From NCBI GenBank assembly GCA_025363315.1, contig JANYED010000174.1, positions 1 through 43,503 of the forward strand: a DNA stretch of 43,503 nucleotides, given 5' to 3'. The position numbers were made by a program, and so were the translations under genes. Source of the stretch: Polaromonas sp. GTDB taxonomy: Bacteria; Pseudomonadota; Gammaproteobacteria; Burkholderiales; Burkholderiaceae_C. Below the pieces are notes generated by a model. It saw nothing but the letters and a program-made list of their open reading frames with translations, had not been told where the DNA came from and searched no databases. Shown piece after piece: positions 25,244 through 32,867 of the stretch; position 1 is the first letter of the stretch, and every line of letters starts with the position of its first letter.

Positions 25244-26002
25244 TTATTTAAAGCGATACGACAAGCCGATGTAGCCCGTGTCCTGCGTCTTGCGCACCAC
25301 CAGCGGGCTGTTGGTAACGGCTGAATCAAGCCACTTGCGGCGCAATTGCAGATTAAAGATCCAGTTGTCGGTCAATGAATAATCAGCGGCCAGGCCCAGT
25401 ACAGGCGTAGTCGATGCGCCTGCGTTATATGCCGCGTAGCCACTGGCCAACGATTCAGCAGGTGTGACGCCGTACAGGTAATTGGTGTACTTGGCACTGC
25501 GGCGCTCGACGCCCAGTTGCGGGTAAAGCGACAGGCCGCCCAGCTTGATTTCAGCCACATAGGTGGCTTCCAGCAAGTTGCCGCGCGAACTGCCTGCGTC
25601 GACAAATGCGTTGACCATGAACCCGCCATACCGCGTTTGCTGAAACGTGCCAATACCCAGCGGGATCGGCGTGCGCCGGTCTGTCAGCCCGCCCAGCGGA
25701 GCAATATTGGCACGCCAGCCGTCCTGACTGACGCGGCCTACCAGTTCCAGATAGCCATTGCCGATGGGCAGCGCCTTAAAGCCAAAGGTGTCGACCCGCG
25801 CAAAAAACCGGCCGTAGTCCGCAAACAAATAGGGCAAGACAGTGGTGTCGTTGTTTTTGCCGCGAATCACGTTTTGCGTGCCGTACATCGCAGCGCCCAC
25901 ATCGCCCGTGAGTTTGTAGCTGACAGGGGCGGGCTGCGCAGCCACCGAGCCCGCCAAAAAAACGCCTGCAGCGGTGGTCGTCAAATTCAGTAAAGCGCGC
26001 AT
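25244..26002 (-). CDS. MipA/OmpV family outer-membrane protein
   Basis: The 252-residue protein starts MRALLNLTTTAAGVFLAGSV with a signal peptide ending VAAQ. The mature part begins PVSYKLTGDVGAAMYGTQNV and alternates polar and hydrophobic residues, ending in YIGLSYRFK, as in a beta-barrel. MipA-type features are LPYLFADYGRFFARVDTFGF and YLYGVTPAESLASGYAAYNA, which match the family's conserved GV(T/S)xxQ-type turn. MipA is known as a scaffold of murein synthesis/hydrolysis enzymes and OmpV as a porin-like protein, so function is not fixed. The ATG at 26002 has a GGAGA sequence 6 nt upstream. The MFS gene ends 61 nt upstream on the same strand. Confidence 0.75.
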   Translation of the reverse strand: MRALLNLTTTAAGVFLAGSVAAQPAPVSYKLTGDVGAAMYGTQNVIRGKNNDTTVLPYLFADYGRFFARVDTFGFKALPIGNGYLELVGRVSQDGWRANIAPLGGLTDRRTPIPLGIGTFQQTRYGGFMVNAFVDAGSSRGNLLEATYVAEIKLGGLSLYPQLGVERRSAKYTNYLYGVTPAESLASGYAAYNAGASTTPVLGLAADYSLTDNWIFNLQLRRKWLDSAVTNSPLVVRKTQDTGYIGLSYRFK

Positions 26003-26063
26003 GCTGTGTCTCCGAAAAGTCGTCCCATCAGTATATGGCGGCGCGCCCGTCTGCTGCGTGTAT

Positions 26064-27299
26064 TTACGCAACAGCCAGGGCCGTGCGCCGGACTTTTCTC
26101 ACATTGAAAGCGCTGGCTACCAACACGGCTTGCAGCGCCACCATGCCCAGCAACACGCCCCGGTAGTGGCCTTGGTCCATCAGCAGGCCAAACACCAGCG
26201 GCGTGACGGCCTGGCCAATGTCCAGCCCGGCGTACACCACGCCGTACACCCGGCCTGAAGCATTGTCTGGCGTGGACCGCTTGACCAGCAAATCGCGCGA
26301 CGGCCCGGCCATGCCAGACGCAAATCCCATCACCCCAAACAGCACCGGCACCAGCCAGGCCGCGAAGCTGCCAAAGGCCAGCACCAGCGCCGCACTGGCG
26401 GCAATGCCAAAACCCGAGCCCACAATGCGTTCAGAGCGCGTTGCATCGGCCGCCAAAAACCCGCCCAACACCATGCCGCCCGCACTGGCCAGCATGTAAA
26501 TCGTCAGGCACATGGCCACCAGCGGCAAAGGCACGTTGTGCAACTGGCGCGCAGCCTCGGGCGCGAAGGTTTGAATCACACTGAGCACACCTGCGTACCA
26601 AAAAAAGAAGGTGAAGCACATCCACACCGCTGGGATTTTTAAAAAACCCAGCGGGTTTTCATCAGCCGCTGCGGCCTTGCTGGGCGCCACTGGCGGGAGT
26701 AATAATTTGTCGCGATTGACCAGCAACACCACCAGCACGCTAAACGCCAGCACACCCGCCGCAGCCAGCGCCACGCGCCATGAATAAGCCAACGTGATGG
26801 GCACCAGCATGGCCGGGGCCAGCGCCCAGCCCAAGCTTCCAGTGATGCCGTGCACGCTGTAGGCGTGGCCCAGTCGCTTGCTGCTGACTTTGCGGTTGAG
26901 CAGCGTGTAGTCAACCGGGTGAAACACGCCGTTGCCCATACCGCCCAACACCGCTGCGCCGGCCAGCATCCAGTAACTGCTGCTCAAGGCGTAGCCAAAC
27001 GCTGCCAGGCCAATCAGCGTCAGCCCGGCAAACAGCACCGGGCGCGGGCCAAACTTGTCGACCACAAAGCCCGACGCCGCCTGCACCGCGCAAGACACCA
27101 CGAAGAAAATCGTCATCAAAAACCCCAGCTCTGCATAGCTGACGTTGAACTCGGTTTTGAGCCACGGAAACAGCGGCGCCAGCAGCAGCTGGCTGAAGTG
27201 GCTGATCATGTGCGCTGCACCGACCAGGCCGATCACGCTGGCATCTTGTTTGAAAGGCACGCTGGCCGACGGAAAGTTCAGGGTGCTTGAGTTGTTCAT
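26064..27299 (-). CDS. Major facilitator superfamily transporter
   Basis: The 411-residue inner-membrane protein has 12 predicted segments in two halves. The first half has HMISHFSQLLLAPLFPWLKT and GFVVDKFGPRPVLFAG, the MFS loop 2-3 motif, and GNGVFHPVDYTLLNRKVSSK near 125, which recalls the FSR (fosmidomycin-resistance-like) group. The central cytoplasmic loop is rich in lysine and alanine, and the last helices are followed by a short basic tail. Substrate cannot be read. It sits upstream of mipA on the same strand, which may mean co-transcription. ATG 27299 is the first good start. The N-terminal about 20 residues are polar. Confidence 0.85.
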   Translation of the reverse strand: MNNSSTLNFPSASVPFKQDASVIGLVGAAHMISHFSQLLLAPLFPWLKTEFNVSYAELGFLMTIFFVVSCAVQAASGFVVDKFGPRPVLFAGLTLIGLAAFGYALSSSYWMLAGAAVLGGMGNGVFHPVDYTLLNRKVSSKRLGHAYSVHGITGSLGWALAPAMLVPITLAYSWRVALAAAGVLAFSVLVVLLVNRDKLLLPPVAPSKAAAADENPLGFLKIPAVWMCFTFFFWYAGVLSVIQTFAPEAARQLHNVPLPLVAMCLTIYMLASAGGMVLGGFLAADATRSERIVGSGFGIAASAALVLAFGSFAAWLVPVLFGVMGFASGMAGPSRDLLVKRSTPDNASGRVYGVVYAGLDIGQAVTPLVFGLLMDQGHYRGVLLGMVALQAVLVASAFNVRKVRRTALAVA

Positions 27300-27395
27300 G
27301 CGTTTATCTTAGTGTTAACGAGGGGTTTTCGCTCAGCCGGGTCTGACTGCTTCGGCTCAATGACGCAGGGCACCGTGATGCGGCAGCGGTGTCTT

Positions 27396-27815
27396 TCACT
27401 CATCCGCTTTTCCAGTCTTGCCGCGCCCCGCCTTGATGCTTGAGCGCAAACTTTTACCCTCCAGCCTGCGCTGCTTCGATGCAAAGGTTGGCTTGGTGGC
27501 GCGGCGGTTTTTGGGTGGCGTGGCGACGCTGTCGATGACTTCTTGCAGCCGGGCCAGCGCGTCGCTGCGGTTCATGTCCTGGGTGCGGTGCTGTTGGGCT
27601 TTGAGCACCAGCACACCGGCTTCTGTGATGCGGCTGTCGTTCAAAGCGTAAAGCCGCTCTTTCACGGCATCTGGCAAAGACGATGCGCTGATGTCAAAGC
27701 GCAAGTGGATCGCGCTGGAGACCTTGTTGACATTTTGCCCACCTGCACCCTGCGCGCGGATAGCGCTGATATCGACCTCGCGCTCATCAATCGGGTATTT
27801 TGAAGGGATCGTCAT
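27396..27815 (-). CDS. arfB: Peptidyl-tRNA hydrolase ArfB (alternative ribosome rescue factor)
   Basis: ArfB hydrolyses peptidyl-tRNA on ribosomes stalled without a stop codon. The 139-residue protein has the catalytic GGQ near residue 27 (AQGAGGQNVNKVSSAIHLRF), the class-I release-factor-like core, then a C-terminal basic tail (RATKPTFASKQRRLEGKSLR and further KAGRGKTGK) that enters the mRNA channel, as in E. coli YaeJ. The ATG at 27815 is chosen over an upstream TTG. The length and the long charged tail fit the family, and the GGQ motif is intact. It lies 97 nt upstream of the MFS gene on the same strand. Cytoplasmic, ribosome-associated. Confidence 0.9.
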   Translation of the reverse strand: MTIPSKYPIDEREVDISAIRAQGAGGQNVNKVSSAIHLRFDISASSLPDAVKERLYALNDSRITEAGVLVLKAQQHRTQDMNRSDALARLQEVIDSVATPPKNRRATKPTFASKQRRLEGKSLRSSIKAGRGKTGKADE

Positions 27816-27961
27816 GCCTTGATTATTCAATGAACGAACGATTCCCTCAACACCGCGATGCGATCAGCGGCAAAACGGACAGCGGCAAAACGAACAGCCA
27901 GACCGGGGATGACCGTGCTGTCAGTCCCGGACCTGTTTTGCATGGCCCGTTAAATCAATAT

Positions 27962-28010
27962 TCGCTATTAAAAAAGAAGCTGCTCGCGCCCGTATCTATT
28001 GGCCAAGACG
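27962..28010 (-). repeat. Dispersed palindromic element, intergenic copy between arfB and mogA
   Basis: TCGCTATTAAAAAAGAAGCT, followed by GCTCGCGCCCGTATCTATTG and GCCAAGACGG, matches the core and one end. It lacks the usual closing GGGCT-AGCCC dyad, so this copy is truncated or diverged. Nothing gene-like is seen in the rest of 27816-28053. Confidence 0.72.
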
Positions 28011-28053
28011 GCAACATACCACTCAAATTACCCATTTGAAGGCTCTTTGGACT

Positions 28054-28650
28054 TCAACCCGGCGTGGGCAGTGGCCGCAACGCCGTCTTGGGTCTGAAAA
28101 CCTTGCATACGTCTGCTCTGGCCTCCAAGTACGGCCCGCCAATCAGGTCAACGCAATACGGCACGGCTGCAAAAATGCCGGGCACGAGTTGCTCGCCCGC
28201 TTCGCTTTTCAGACCCTCCAGCGTTTCGGCAATCGCTTTGGGTTGGCCCGGTAGGTTAATGATGAGGCACTGGCCGCGTACCACCGCACACTGTCTCGAA
28301 AGGATAGCGGTAGGGACAAACTTCAAACTGATTTGCCGCATTTGCTCGCCAAAGCCGGGCATGAGTTTGTGGGCTACCGCCAGCGTGGCTTCAGGTGTCA
28401 CGTCACGCAGGGCGGGGCCGGTGCCGCCGGTGGTCAACACCAGGCTGCAGCCTGCGTCGACCAGTTCAATCAATGCAGCGCTGATGCCCGCCTGCTCATC
28501 AGGAATAAGGCGTTCTTCAAACGTGATGGGGTTGCGCAAAGCCTTGCCGAGCCAGTCTTTCAATGCTGGCAGGCCTTTGTCAACATACACACCGGTCGAC
28601 GCGCGGTCGCTGACAGACACGATGCCGATTTTTACCGCATCAAAAGTCAT
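28054..28650 (-). CDS. mogA: Molybdopterin adenylyltransferase MogA
   Basis: MogA adenylates molybdopterin so that MoeA can insert molybdate. The 198-residue protein has the MoCF/MogA fold: VKIGIVSVSDRAS at residue 6, a substrate-recognition segment TFEERLIPDEQAG, the catalytic/AMP loop SLVLTTGGTGPALRDVTPEA near 69, the MPGFGEQMRQISLKFVPTAI helix and NLPGQPKAIAETLEGLK near 150. The ATG at 28650 overlaps the darP stop as ATGA, so the two genes are coupled. This organism therefore makes molybdenum cofactor, presumably for a nitrate reductase or dehydrogenase elsewhere. Cytoplasmic. Confidence 0.92.
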   Translation of the reverse strand: MTFDAVKIGIVSVSDRASTGVYVDKGLPALKDWLGKALRNPITFEERLIPDEQAGISAALIELVDAGCSLVLTTGGTGPALRDVTPEATLAVAHKLMPGFGEQMRQISLKFVPTAILSRQCAVVRGQCLIINLPGQPKAIAETLEGLKSEAGEQLVPGIFAAVPYCVDLIGGPYLEARADVCKVFRPKTALRPLPTPG

Positions 28651-29252
28651 GCGTCTGGCTCGCTAGTCGACTGCATTTCAGCCTTGACCAGCTGAAAAAT
28701 CTCCCGATACGACTTGCCGTGGCGCGGCGCTTCGCCTGGTTTTTCGGGTTTGTAATCTTTGCGGGCCTGGCGAATCAGCGCGCGCAGTTGCTGCGAATCT
28801 GTCGCGGGGTATTCGGTTAGCCAAGCTTGCAGGCTGTCATCATCCGCCACCAGCTTGTCGCGCCACTGCTCAGCCAGGTGCAGTTGCAGCGTCAGTTGCG
28901 CCGAGCCATTGAGCTGCTCATTGATGGCATCACGAATAGGGTCGGCATCCAGCGGGCGCATCAGCTTGCCGATGAACTGCATCTGGCGGCGCTTGCCCTC
29001 AAAGTTGGTGATTTTTTTCGCGTCTTTGATGGCGTCCAGCAGCTTTGTAGGCAGATCAAGGCGCGCCATCAAATCAGCACGCAAGGTCAAAAGTGCTTCA
29101 CCCAACGCTTGCTTTTCATCGGCCTCGGCTTTGAGCATGGTTTTGCTGGGCGGGCCGACTTCTTCGAGTGCAATTTCTTCGGGTTTAACGAATCGACCGT
29201 TCGACCAGTAGCCTTTGATAGCCTTTGGCGTGCCCTTTGTATTCTTGGTCAT
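28647..29252 (-). CDS. darP: Ribosome biogenesis factor DarP (YjgA)
   Basis: DarP (DUF615, formerly YjgA) associates with late 50S precursors and helps maturation of the peptidyl-transferase centre. The 201-residue protein begins MTKNTKGTPKAIKGYWSNGR and contains the conserved DAIKDAKKITNFEGKRRQMQ then FIGKLMRPLDADPIRDAINE, which are the family's best-kept blocks, and the C-terminal LRALIRQARKDYKPEKPGEA. The ATG at 29252 is used; an upstream reading from 29291 would collide with the divergent pmbA promoter. The gene is divergent from pmbA (39 nt between start codons), a pairing that is standard in proteobacteria, and coupled to mogA. Cytoplasmic. Confidence 0.9.
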   Translation of the reverse strand: MTKNTKGTPKAIKGYWSNGRFVKPEEIALEEVGPPSKTMLKAEADEKQALGEALLTLRADLMARLDLPTKLLDAIKDAKKITNFEGKRRQMQFIGKLMRPLDADPIRDAINEQLNGSAQLTLQLHLAEQWRDKLVADDDSLQAWLTEYPATDSQQLRALIRQARKDYKPEKPGEAPRHGKSYREIFQLVKAEMQSTSEPDA

Positions 29253-29291
29253 GTCTGTGTCTTCATAGCAGCCCGTATCATAGCCACCCAT

Positions 29292-30695
29292 ATGACATCA
29301 AAAGCCCTCTCAAAATCGCCCTCCCCGTCTGTTCAACCGCAAAAAGGCTTCAGCTACAGCCGCCCGTTTTTTGAAGACCTGGTTGACACCGCTCTGGCCC
29401 ATGCAAAAAAGCTGGGTGCGACCGACGCCGCCGCCGAAGCATCCGAAGGCTGCGGCCTGTCAGTCAGCGTGCGCAAGGGCGAGCTGGAGAATGTTGAGCG
29501 CAACCGCGACAAATCCCTTGGCATCACCGTGTACGTCGGGCAAAAACGCGGCAATGCAGCGACGAGCGACTTTTCAAAAGCCGCGATTCAACAAACCGTG
29601 AAAGCCGCGTTTGACATTGCCCGCTTCACCGCTGAGGACAAGTCAAGCGGCCTGCCCGCAGACCGCGACATCGCACGCGTTCAGCCTGATCTGGATCTGT
29701 TTTACCCTTGGGATATCACCAGTGAAGACGCCGCCATTTTGGCCCTGCAATGTGAATCCGCTGCCTTGGGCGTGAGCAAGCGCATCACCAACAGCGAAGG
29801 CGCTGGCGTGTCGGCCCAACAGTCGCATTTTTTCAGCGCGCATACCAAAGGCTTTCGCGGGGGTTATGCGAGTTCACGCCATTCCATGTCGGCATCACCG
29901 ATTGCATCATCACCGGGCAAAAACGGCGACATGCAGCGCGACGCCTGGTATACCTCGATGCGCGATGCACACGACATGGCCAGCCCCGAAGCGGTAGGCC
30001 GCTACGCCGCAGAACGTGCCCTGTCACGCCTGAAAAGCCGCAAGGTCAAAACCTGCGAATGCCCGGTGCTGTTTGAATCGCCCTTGGCCGCAGGCCTCTT
30101 GGGCAGCTTCACGCAAGCCATCAGCGGCGGCGCGCTGTACCGAAAGAGCACGTTCTTGCTCAACTCCTTGGGCAAAGCCGCGTTTCCCAAATTCATCGAT
30201 ATTCTTGAGGACCCATTTTTAAAGAAGGGCAAAGGCAGCGCCCCGTTTGACGAAGAAGGCGTGAAGACCAAAGCCCGCATCGTGGTGGACGCAGGCATTG
30301 TGCAAGGCTATTTTTTAAGCACTTACTCAGCCCGCAAACTCGGCATGCGCACCACCGGCAATGCAGGCGGCTCCCACAACCTGGTGCTGAGCAGCCGCCA
30401 GACCAAACCCGGCGACAGCCTGGACACGATGCTGAAAAAGTTGGGCACAGGCCTGTTCGTTACAGAGCTGATGGGCCAGGGAGTGAACTACGTGACCGGT
30501 GACTATTCACGCGGCGCATCCGGCTTTTGGGTTGAAAAGGGGCAGATCGCCTTTCCAGTTGAAGAAATCACCATCGCAGGCAACCTGAAAGACATGCTTA
30601 TGGGTATTACCGCCGTCGGCGCTGATACATACAACTACGGAGCTAAAACCGTAGGCTCCATTTTGGTCAACCGGATGAAGGTGGCTGGAAGTTGA
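29292..30695 (+). CDS. pmbA: Metalloprotease PmbA (TldE)
   Basis: PmbA pairs with TldD to degrade unfolded peptides and in some species matures microcins or CcdA. The 467-residue protein starts MTSKALSKSPSPSVQPQKGF at 29292. It has the family's N-terminal helical part with DAAAEASEGCGLSVSVRKGE and VYVGQKRGNAATSDFS, the middle AERALSRLKSRKVKTCECPV and the C-terminal half ending SILVNRMKVAGS, a typical PmbA terminus. The PmbA subunit lacks the zinc HExxxH motif of TldD, as expected, and none is seen. Its frame is also open for more than 450 bases upstream of 29292, but that stretch is the darP antisense strand, so the downstream ATG is chosen. Divergent from darP. Confidence 0.9.
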   Translation: MTSKALSKSPSPSVQPQKGFSYSRPFFEDLVDTALAHAKKLGATDAAAEASEGCGLSVSVRKGELENVERNRDKSLGITVYVGQKRGNAATSDFSKAAIQQTVKAAFDIARFTAEDKSSGLPADRDIARVQPDLDLFYPWDITSEDAAILALQCESAALGVSKRITNSEGAGVSAQQSHFFSAHTKGFRGGYASSRHSMSASPIASSPGKNGDMQRDAWYTSMRDAHDMASPEAVGRYAAERALSRLKSRKVKTCECPVLFESPLAAGLLGSFTQAISGGALYRKSTFLLNSLGKAAFPKFIDILEDPFLKKGKGSAPFDEEGVKTKARIVVDAGIVQGYFLSTYSARKLGMRTTGNAGGSHNLVLSSRQTKPGDSLDTMLKKLGTGLFVTELMGQGVNYVTGDYSRGASGFWVEKGQIAFPVEEITIAGNLKDMLMGITAVGADTYNYGAKTVGSILVNRMKVAGS

Positions 30696-30698
30696 AGG

Positions 30699-30748
30699 TT
30701 GACTTGGTACATCAAGATGTTTAATATTCAAGATATCTCATTATCTTG
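30699..30748 (+). promoter_or_regulatory. mazEF promoter with overlapping dyad operator
   Basis: A -35 TTGACT (30699-30704), 17-nt spacer and -10 TAATAT (30722-30727) form a strong sigma-70 promoter. Just after it, around the start of transcription, lies CAAGATA-TCTCAT-TATCTTG (30729-30748), a 7-bp inverted repeat. A further ATCAAGATG lies at 30711-30719. It is the expected site for MazE/MazF autorepression; the protein bound is an inference. Confidence 0.78.
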
Positions 30749-30759
30749 GATAATTAAAT

Positions 30760-31017
30760 ATGCAAACCCTAGAAGCAACGCTCTCCATCTGGGGCAAATC
30801 CACAGCACTTCGTATCCCCATGCCGCTAGTCAAAAAGGCGGGCCTAAAGATTGGCCAGACGATGCGTTTCGAAGATGGTGCGGACGGCAGCATCATTTTG
30901 CGGCCTGTGCTTGAACGCCCCAAGCTGGCCGACCTGCTGGCGCAAGTTACACCTGAGAATCTGCCTGACGAAGCCGATGTTTCTTGGGGCAAGCCTCAGG
31001 GTAGCGAGGCATGGTAA
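30760..31017 (+). CDS. mazE: MazE-type antitoxin (AbrB/SpoVT domain)
   Basis: The antitoxin of 85 residues has the swapped-hairpin AbrB/MazE fold: ATLSIWGKSTALRIPMPLVK at residues 6-25, a KxGLKIGQTMRF strand and DGSIILRPVLERPKLADLLA, followed by an acidic C-terminal tail that should wrap the toxin. It binds DNA as a dimer through the N-terminal barrel and neutralises MazF with its tail. The start follows a promoter with a dyad operator. The stop overlaps the mazF start by 7 nt (ATGGTAA), so the pair is translationally coupled. No good Shine-Dalgarno is visible directly upstream. Confidence 0.9.
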   Translation: MQTLEATLSIWGKSTALRIPMPLVKKAGLKIGQTMRFEDGADGSIILRPVLERPKLADLLAQVTPENLPDEADVSWGKPQGSEAW

Positions 31018-31394
31018 GCCGCGCCGAGCCTGCCCCAGCCAAGCGTAAACCAGCCAATCTCAAAGTGCCCCAGCAAAGCGAGATCATCTGGATAGACTTC
31101 GACCCGCAAAGCGGTCATGAACAAGCAGGCCGACGCCCTGCTTTGGTGATCTCCCAAACTGCTTACAACCAGCGCATCGGTCGCGCTTTTGTTTGCCCCA
31201 TCACATCCAAGGTCAAAGGCTATCCATTTGAAGTGCCAATTAAAACGGCATCAATCGCAGGGGTGGTTTTAAGTGACCATTTAAAAAATCTGGATTGGCA
31301 GGCGCGCAGCACCACGTGTACAGGCGAATTTGCGAGCGCAACAGATTTGCAAAAAGTTTGGCGTTTGGTAGAGAGCGTGATTGGTCTAGATTGA
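31011..31394 (+). CDS. mazF: MazF/PemK family endoribonuclease toxin
   Basis: This is an mRNA-cutting toxin of 127 residues. The core EIIWIDFDPQSGHEQAGRRP begins near residue 25, continuing ALVISQTAYNQRIGRAFVCP, ITSKVKGYPFEVPI and LSDHLKNLDWQARSTTCTGE. The conserved arginine in GRRP and the threonine in CPITS form the active site in family members. The N-terminal 24 residues are a basic extension (SRAEPAPAKRKPANLKVPQQ) that most MazF proteins lack; a later start is possible but none is convincing. All core motifs are intact, so the toxin looks active. Overlaps mazE by 7 nt. The pair stands alone between pmbA and the efflux genes. Confidence 0.9.
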   Translation: MVSRAEPAPAKRKPANLKVPQQSEIIWIDFDPQSGHEQAGRRPALVISQTAYNQRIGRAFVCPITSKVKGYPFEVPIKTASIAGVVLSDHLKNLDWQARSTTCTGEFASATDLQKVWRLVESVIGLD

Positions 31395-31415
31395 GCGAAC
31401 TTCTAATCACCTGTT

Positions 31416-32867
31416 TCAAGGCCGAGATGACGGCGTAACAACCGCCACTGCCTCGTCCTTCCACCCACCGCCCAGCACCTTGTACAGCGTCACCTGGCTT
31501 TGCAGTTGCGCCAAGCGCGTTTGCACCACAGTTTGGCGGGCTGCAAACAATGAACGTTGCGCGTCAAGCTGGTCAAGCTGACTAGCCACGCCGTTCTGGT
31601 AGCGCAGGTCGGCCAACCTGTAACGCGCGGCTTCAGCATCCGCCTGGGCTTGTGTGGCACGCAATTGCTCGGCGTAGGTGGCGCGGCCAGCGAGCGCGTC
31701 TGAGACTTCTTTGAACGCGGTTTGAATCACTTTTTCATAAGTGGCCACCGCAATGCCCTCAGCCGCTTTGCTCGACGCTAGCCCCGCTGAATTACGGCCT
31801 GCATCAAAAATGGGCAATAACAATTGCGGCGTTAGCGTCCAGCCCCAGGTACCCGCTTGAAACAAACTCGCCAAACGCGAGCTGGCGGTACCCGCGGTCG
31901 CCGTAAGGGAGATACGCGGGAAGAATGCGGCTCGGGCAGCGCCGATGTTGGCATTGGCAGCAATGAGCTGTTGCTCAGCCTGGCGAATGTCGGGCCTGCG
32001 CGTTAGCAGGTCAGATGGCAATCCGGCAGGCACATCTTGCAGTGTGGTTGTGGCAAACGAAGCTTGTTTGCTTGCCAAGTCCGCGCCGCCCGCTTGCCCC
32101 AGCAGCAAAGTCAGCGCGTTCTCGCTCAAGGCACGCTGGCGTGTTTGCTGGGCCAGGGCAGTGTTGGCGGCTTCCAGCAATGATTCAGCTGACCGCAAAT
32201 CAAGCTCTGACGCCACGCCACTGTCAAACCGCAGCTTGGCCAGCTTGTACGACGCTTGGCGTGTGACGAGTGTTTGCTGCGTAATGGATAGCAGCTCATC
32301 GTCAGCCAGCAGCCCAATGTAGGTAGTGGCTACGCTGGCGATCAAACTGATTTGCGCGGTTCTACGCCCTTCTTCTGTCGCGAGGTACTGCGCCAGAGCA
32401 GCGTCCTTCAGGCTCGCCACGCGTCCAAAAAAGTCGAACTCGTACGCCGTGACGGCCAGGCCCGCCGTGTACACGCTGGTGATGCGGCCTGCGCCGTTGG
32501 CGGGCGCGGGGTTGGGCTGGCGTGAGCCCGTCAATGCAGCATTGACCGTGGGAAACTGGTCAGCGCGGCGGACTTGAAATTGCGCCCGGGCCTGCTCGAT
32601 GTTGAGCACCGCAATGCGCAAATCGCGGTTGTTTTGCAGGGCAACTTCAATCAGCTGCTTGAGCCCGGCGTCAGTGAAAAAGCTTTGCCACTCGATATCT
32701 GCCGCGGCTGGGGCTGGGGCTGATGCAGCTGTAGATGCACCCGGAAACTGCGCGGCCACTGGAGCCGCAGGCCGGATGTAATCAGGCGCCAATGAGGCGC
32801 AACCGCCTGTAAATAGGGCGCAAGCAGCTATAAAAACAGGAGTGAAATTGATCTTACCTGGCATCAT
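31416..32867 (-). CDS. NodT-family outer-membrane channel lipoprotein of an RND efflux system
   Basis: This TolC-like channel of about 483 residues closes the tripartite pump. It has a lipoprotein signal with cysteine in TGGCASLAP and two tandem OEP repeats, with RIAVLNIEQARAQFQVRRAD then YEFDFFGRVASLKDAALAQY in the first and LLTRRPDIRQAEQQLIAANA with GAARAAFFPRISLTATAG in the second. It ends with a short tail after LYKVLGGGW, a typical NodT end. Two adjacent ATGs at 32867 and 32864 follow AGGAG; the second has the better spacing. It overlaps the RND gene by 14 nt. The signal-peptide region (PVFIAACALFT) matches part of the dispersed element. Confidence 0.88.
   Translation of the reverse strand: MMPGKINFTPVFIAACALFTGGCASLAPDYIRPAAPVAAQFPGASTAASAPAPAAADIEWQSFFTDAGLKQLIEVALQNNRDLRIAVLNIEQARAQFQVRRADQFPTVNAALTGSRQPNPAPANGAGRITSVYTAGLAVTAYEFDFFGRVASLKDAALAQYLATEEGRRTAQISLIASVATTYIGLLADDELLSITQQTLVTRQASYKLAKLRFDSGVASELDLRSAESLLEAANTALAQQTRQRALSENALTLLLGQAGGADLASKQASFATTTLQDVPAGLPSDLLTRRPDIRQAEQQLIAANANIGAARAAFFPRISLTATAGTASSRLASLFQAGTWGWTLTPQLLLPIFDAGRNSAGLASSKAAEGIAVATYEKVIQTAFKEVSDALAGRATYAEQLRATQAQADAEAARYRLADLRYQNGVASQLDQLDAQRSLFAARQTVVQTRLAQLQSQVTLYKVLGGGWKDEAVAVVTPSSRP
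32803..32843 (-). repeat. Possible partial palindromic element in the NodT signal peptide
   Basis: TATAGCTGCTTGCGCCCTAT (minus strand) matches the element core AGCTGCTTGCGCCCGTAT and is read FIAACALF in the same frame as the dnaE2 copy. The flanks do not match well, so chance similarity in a hydrophobic segment is possible. Confidence 0.35.

Noticed and set aside
28827..29291. A 155-codon N-terminal extension of pmbA
   Set aside because: It covers the divergent darP gene in antisense; the pmbA family begins at the ATG at 29292.
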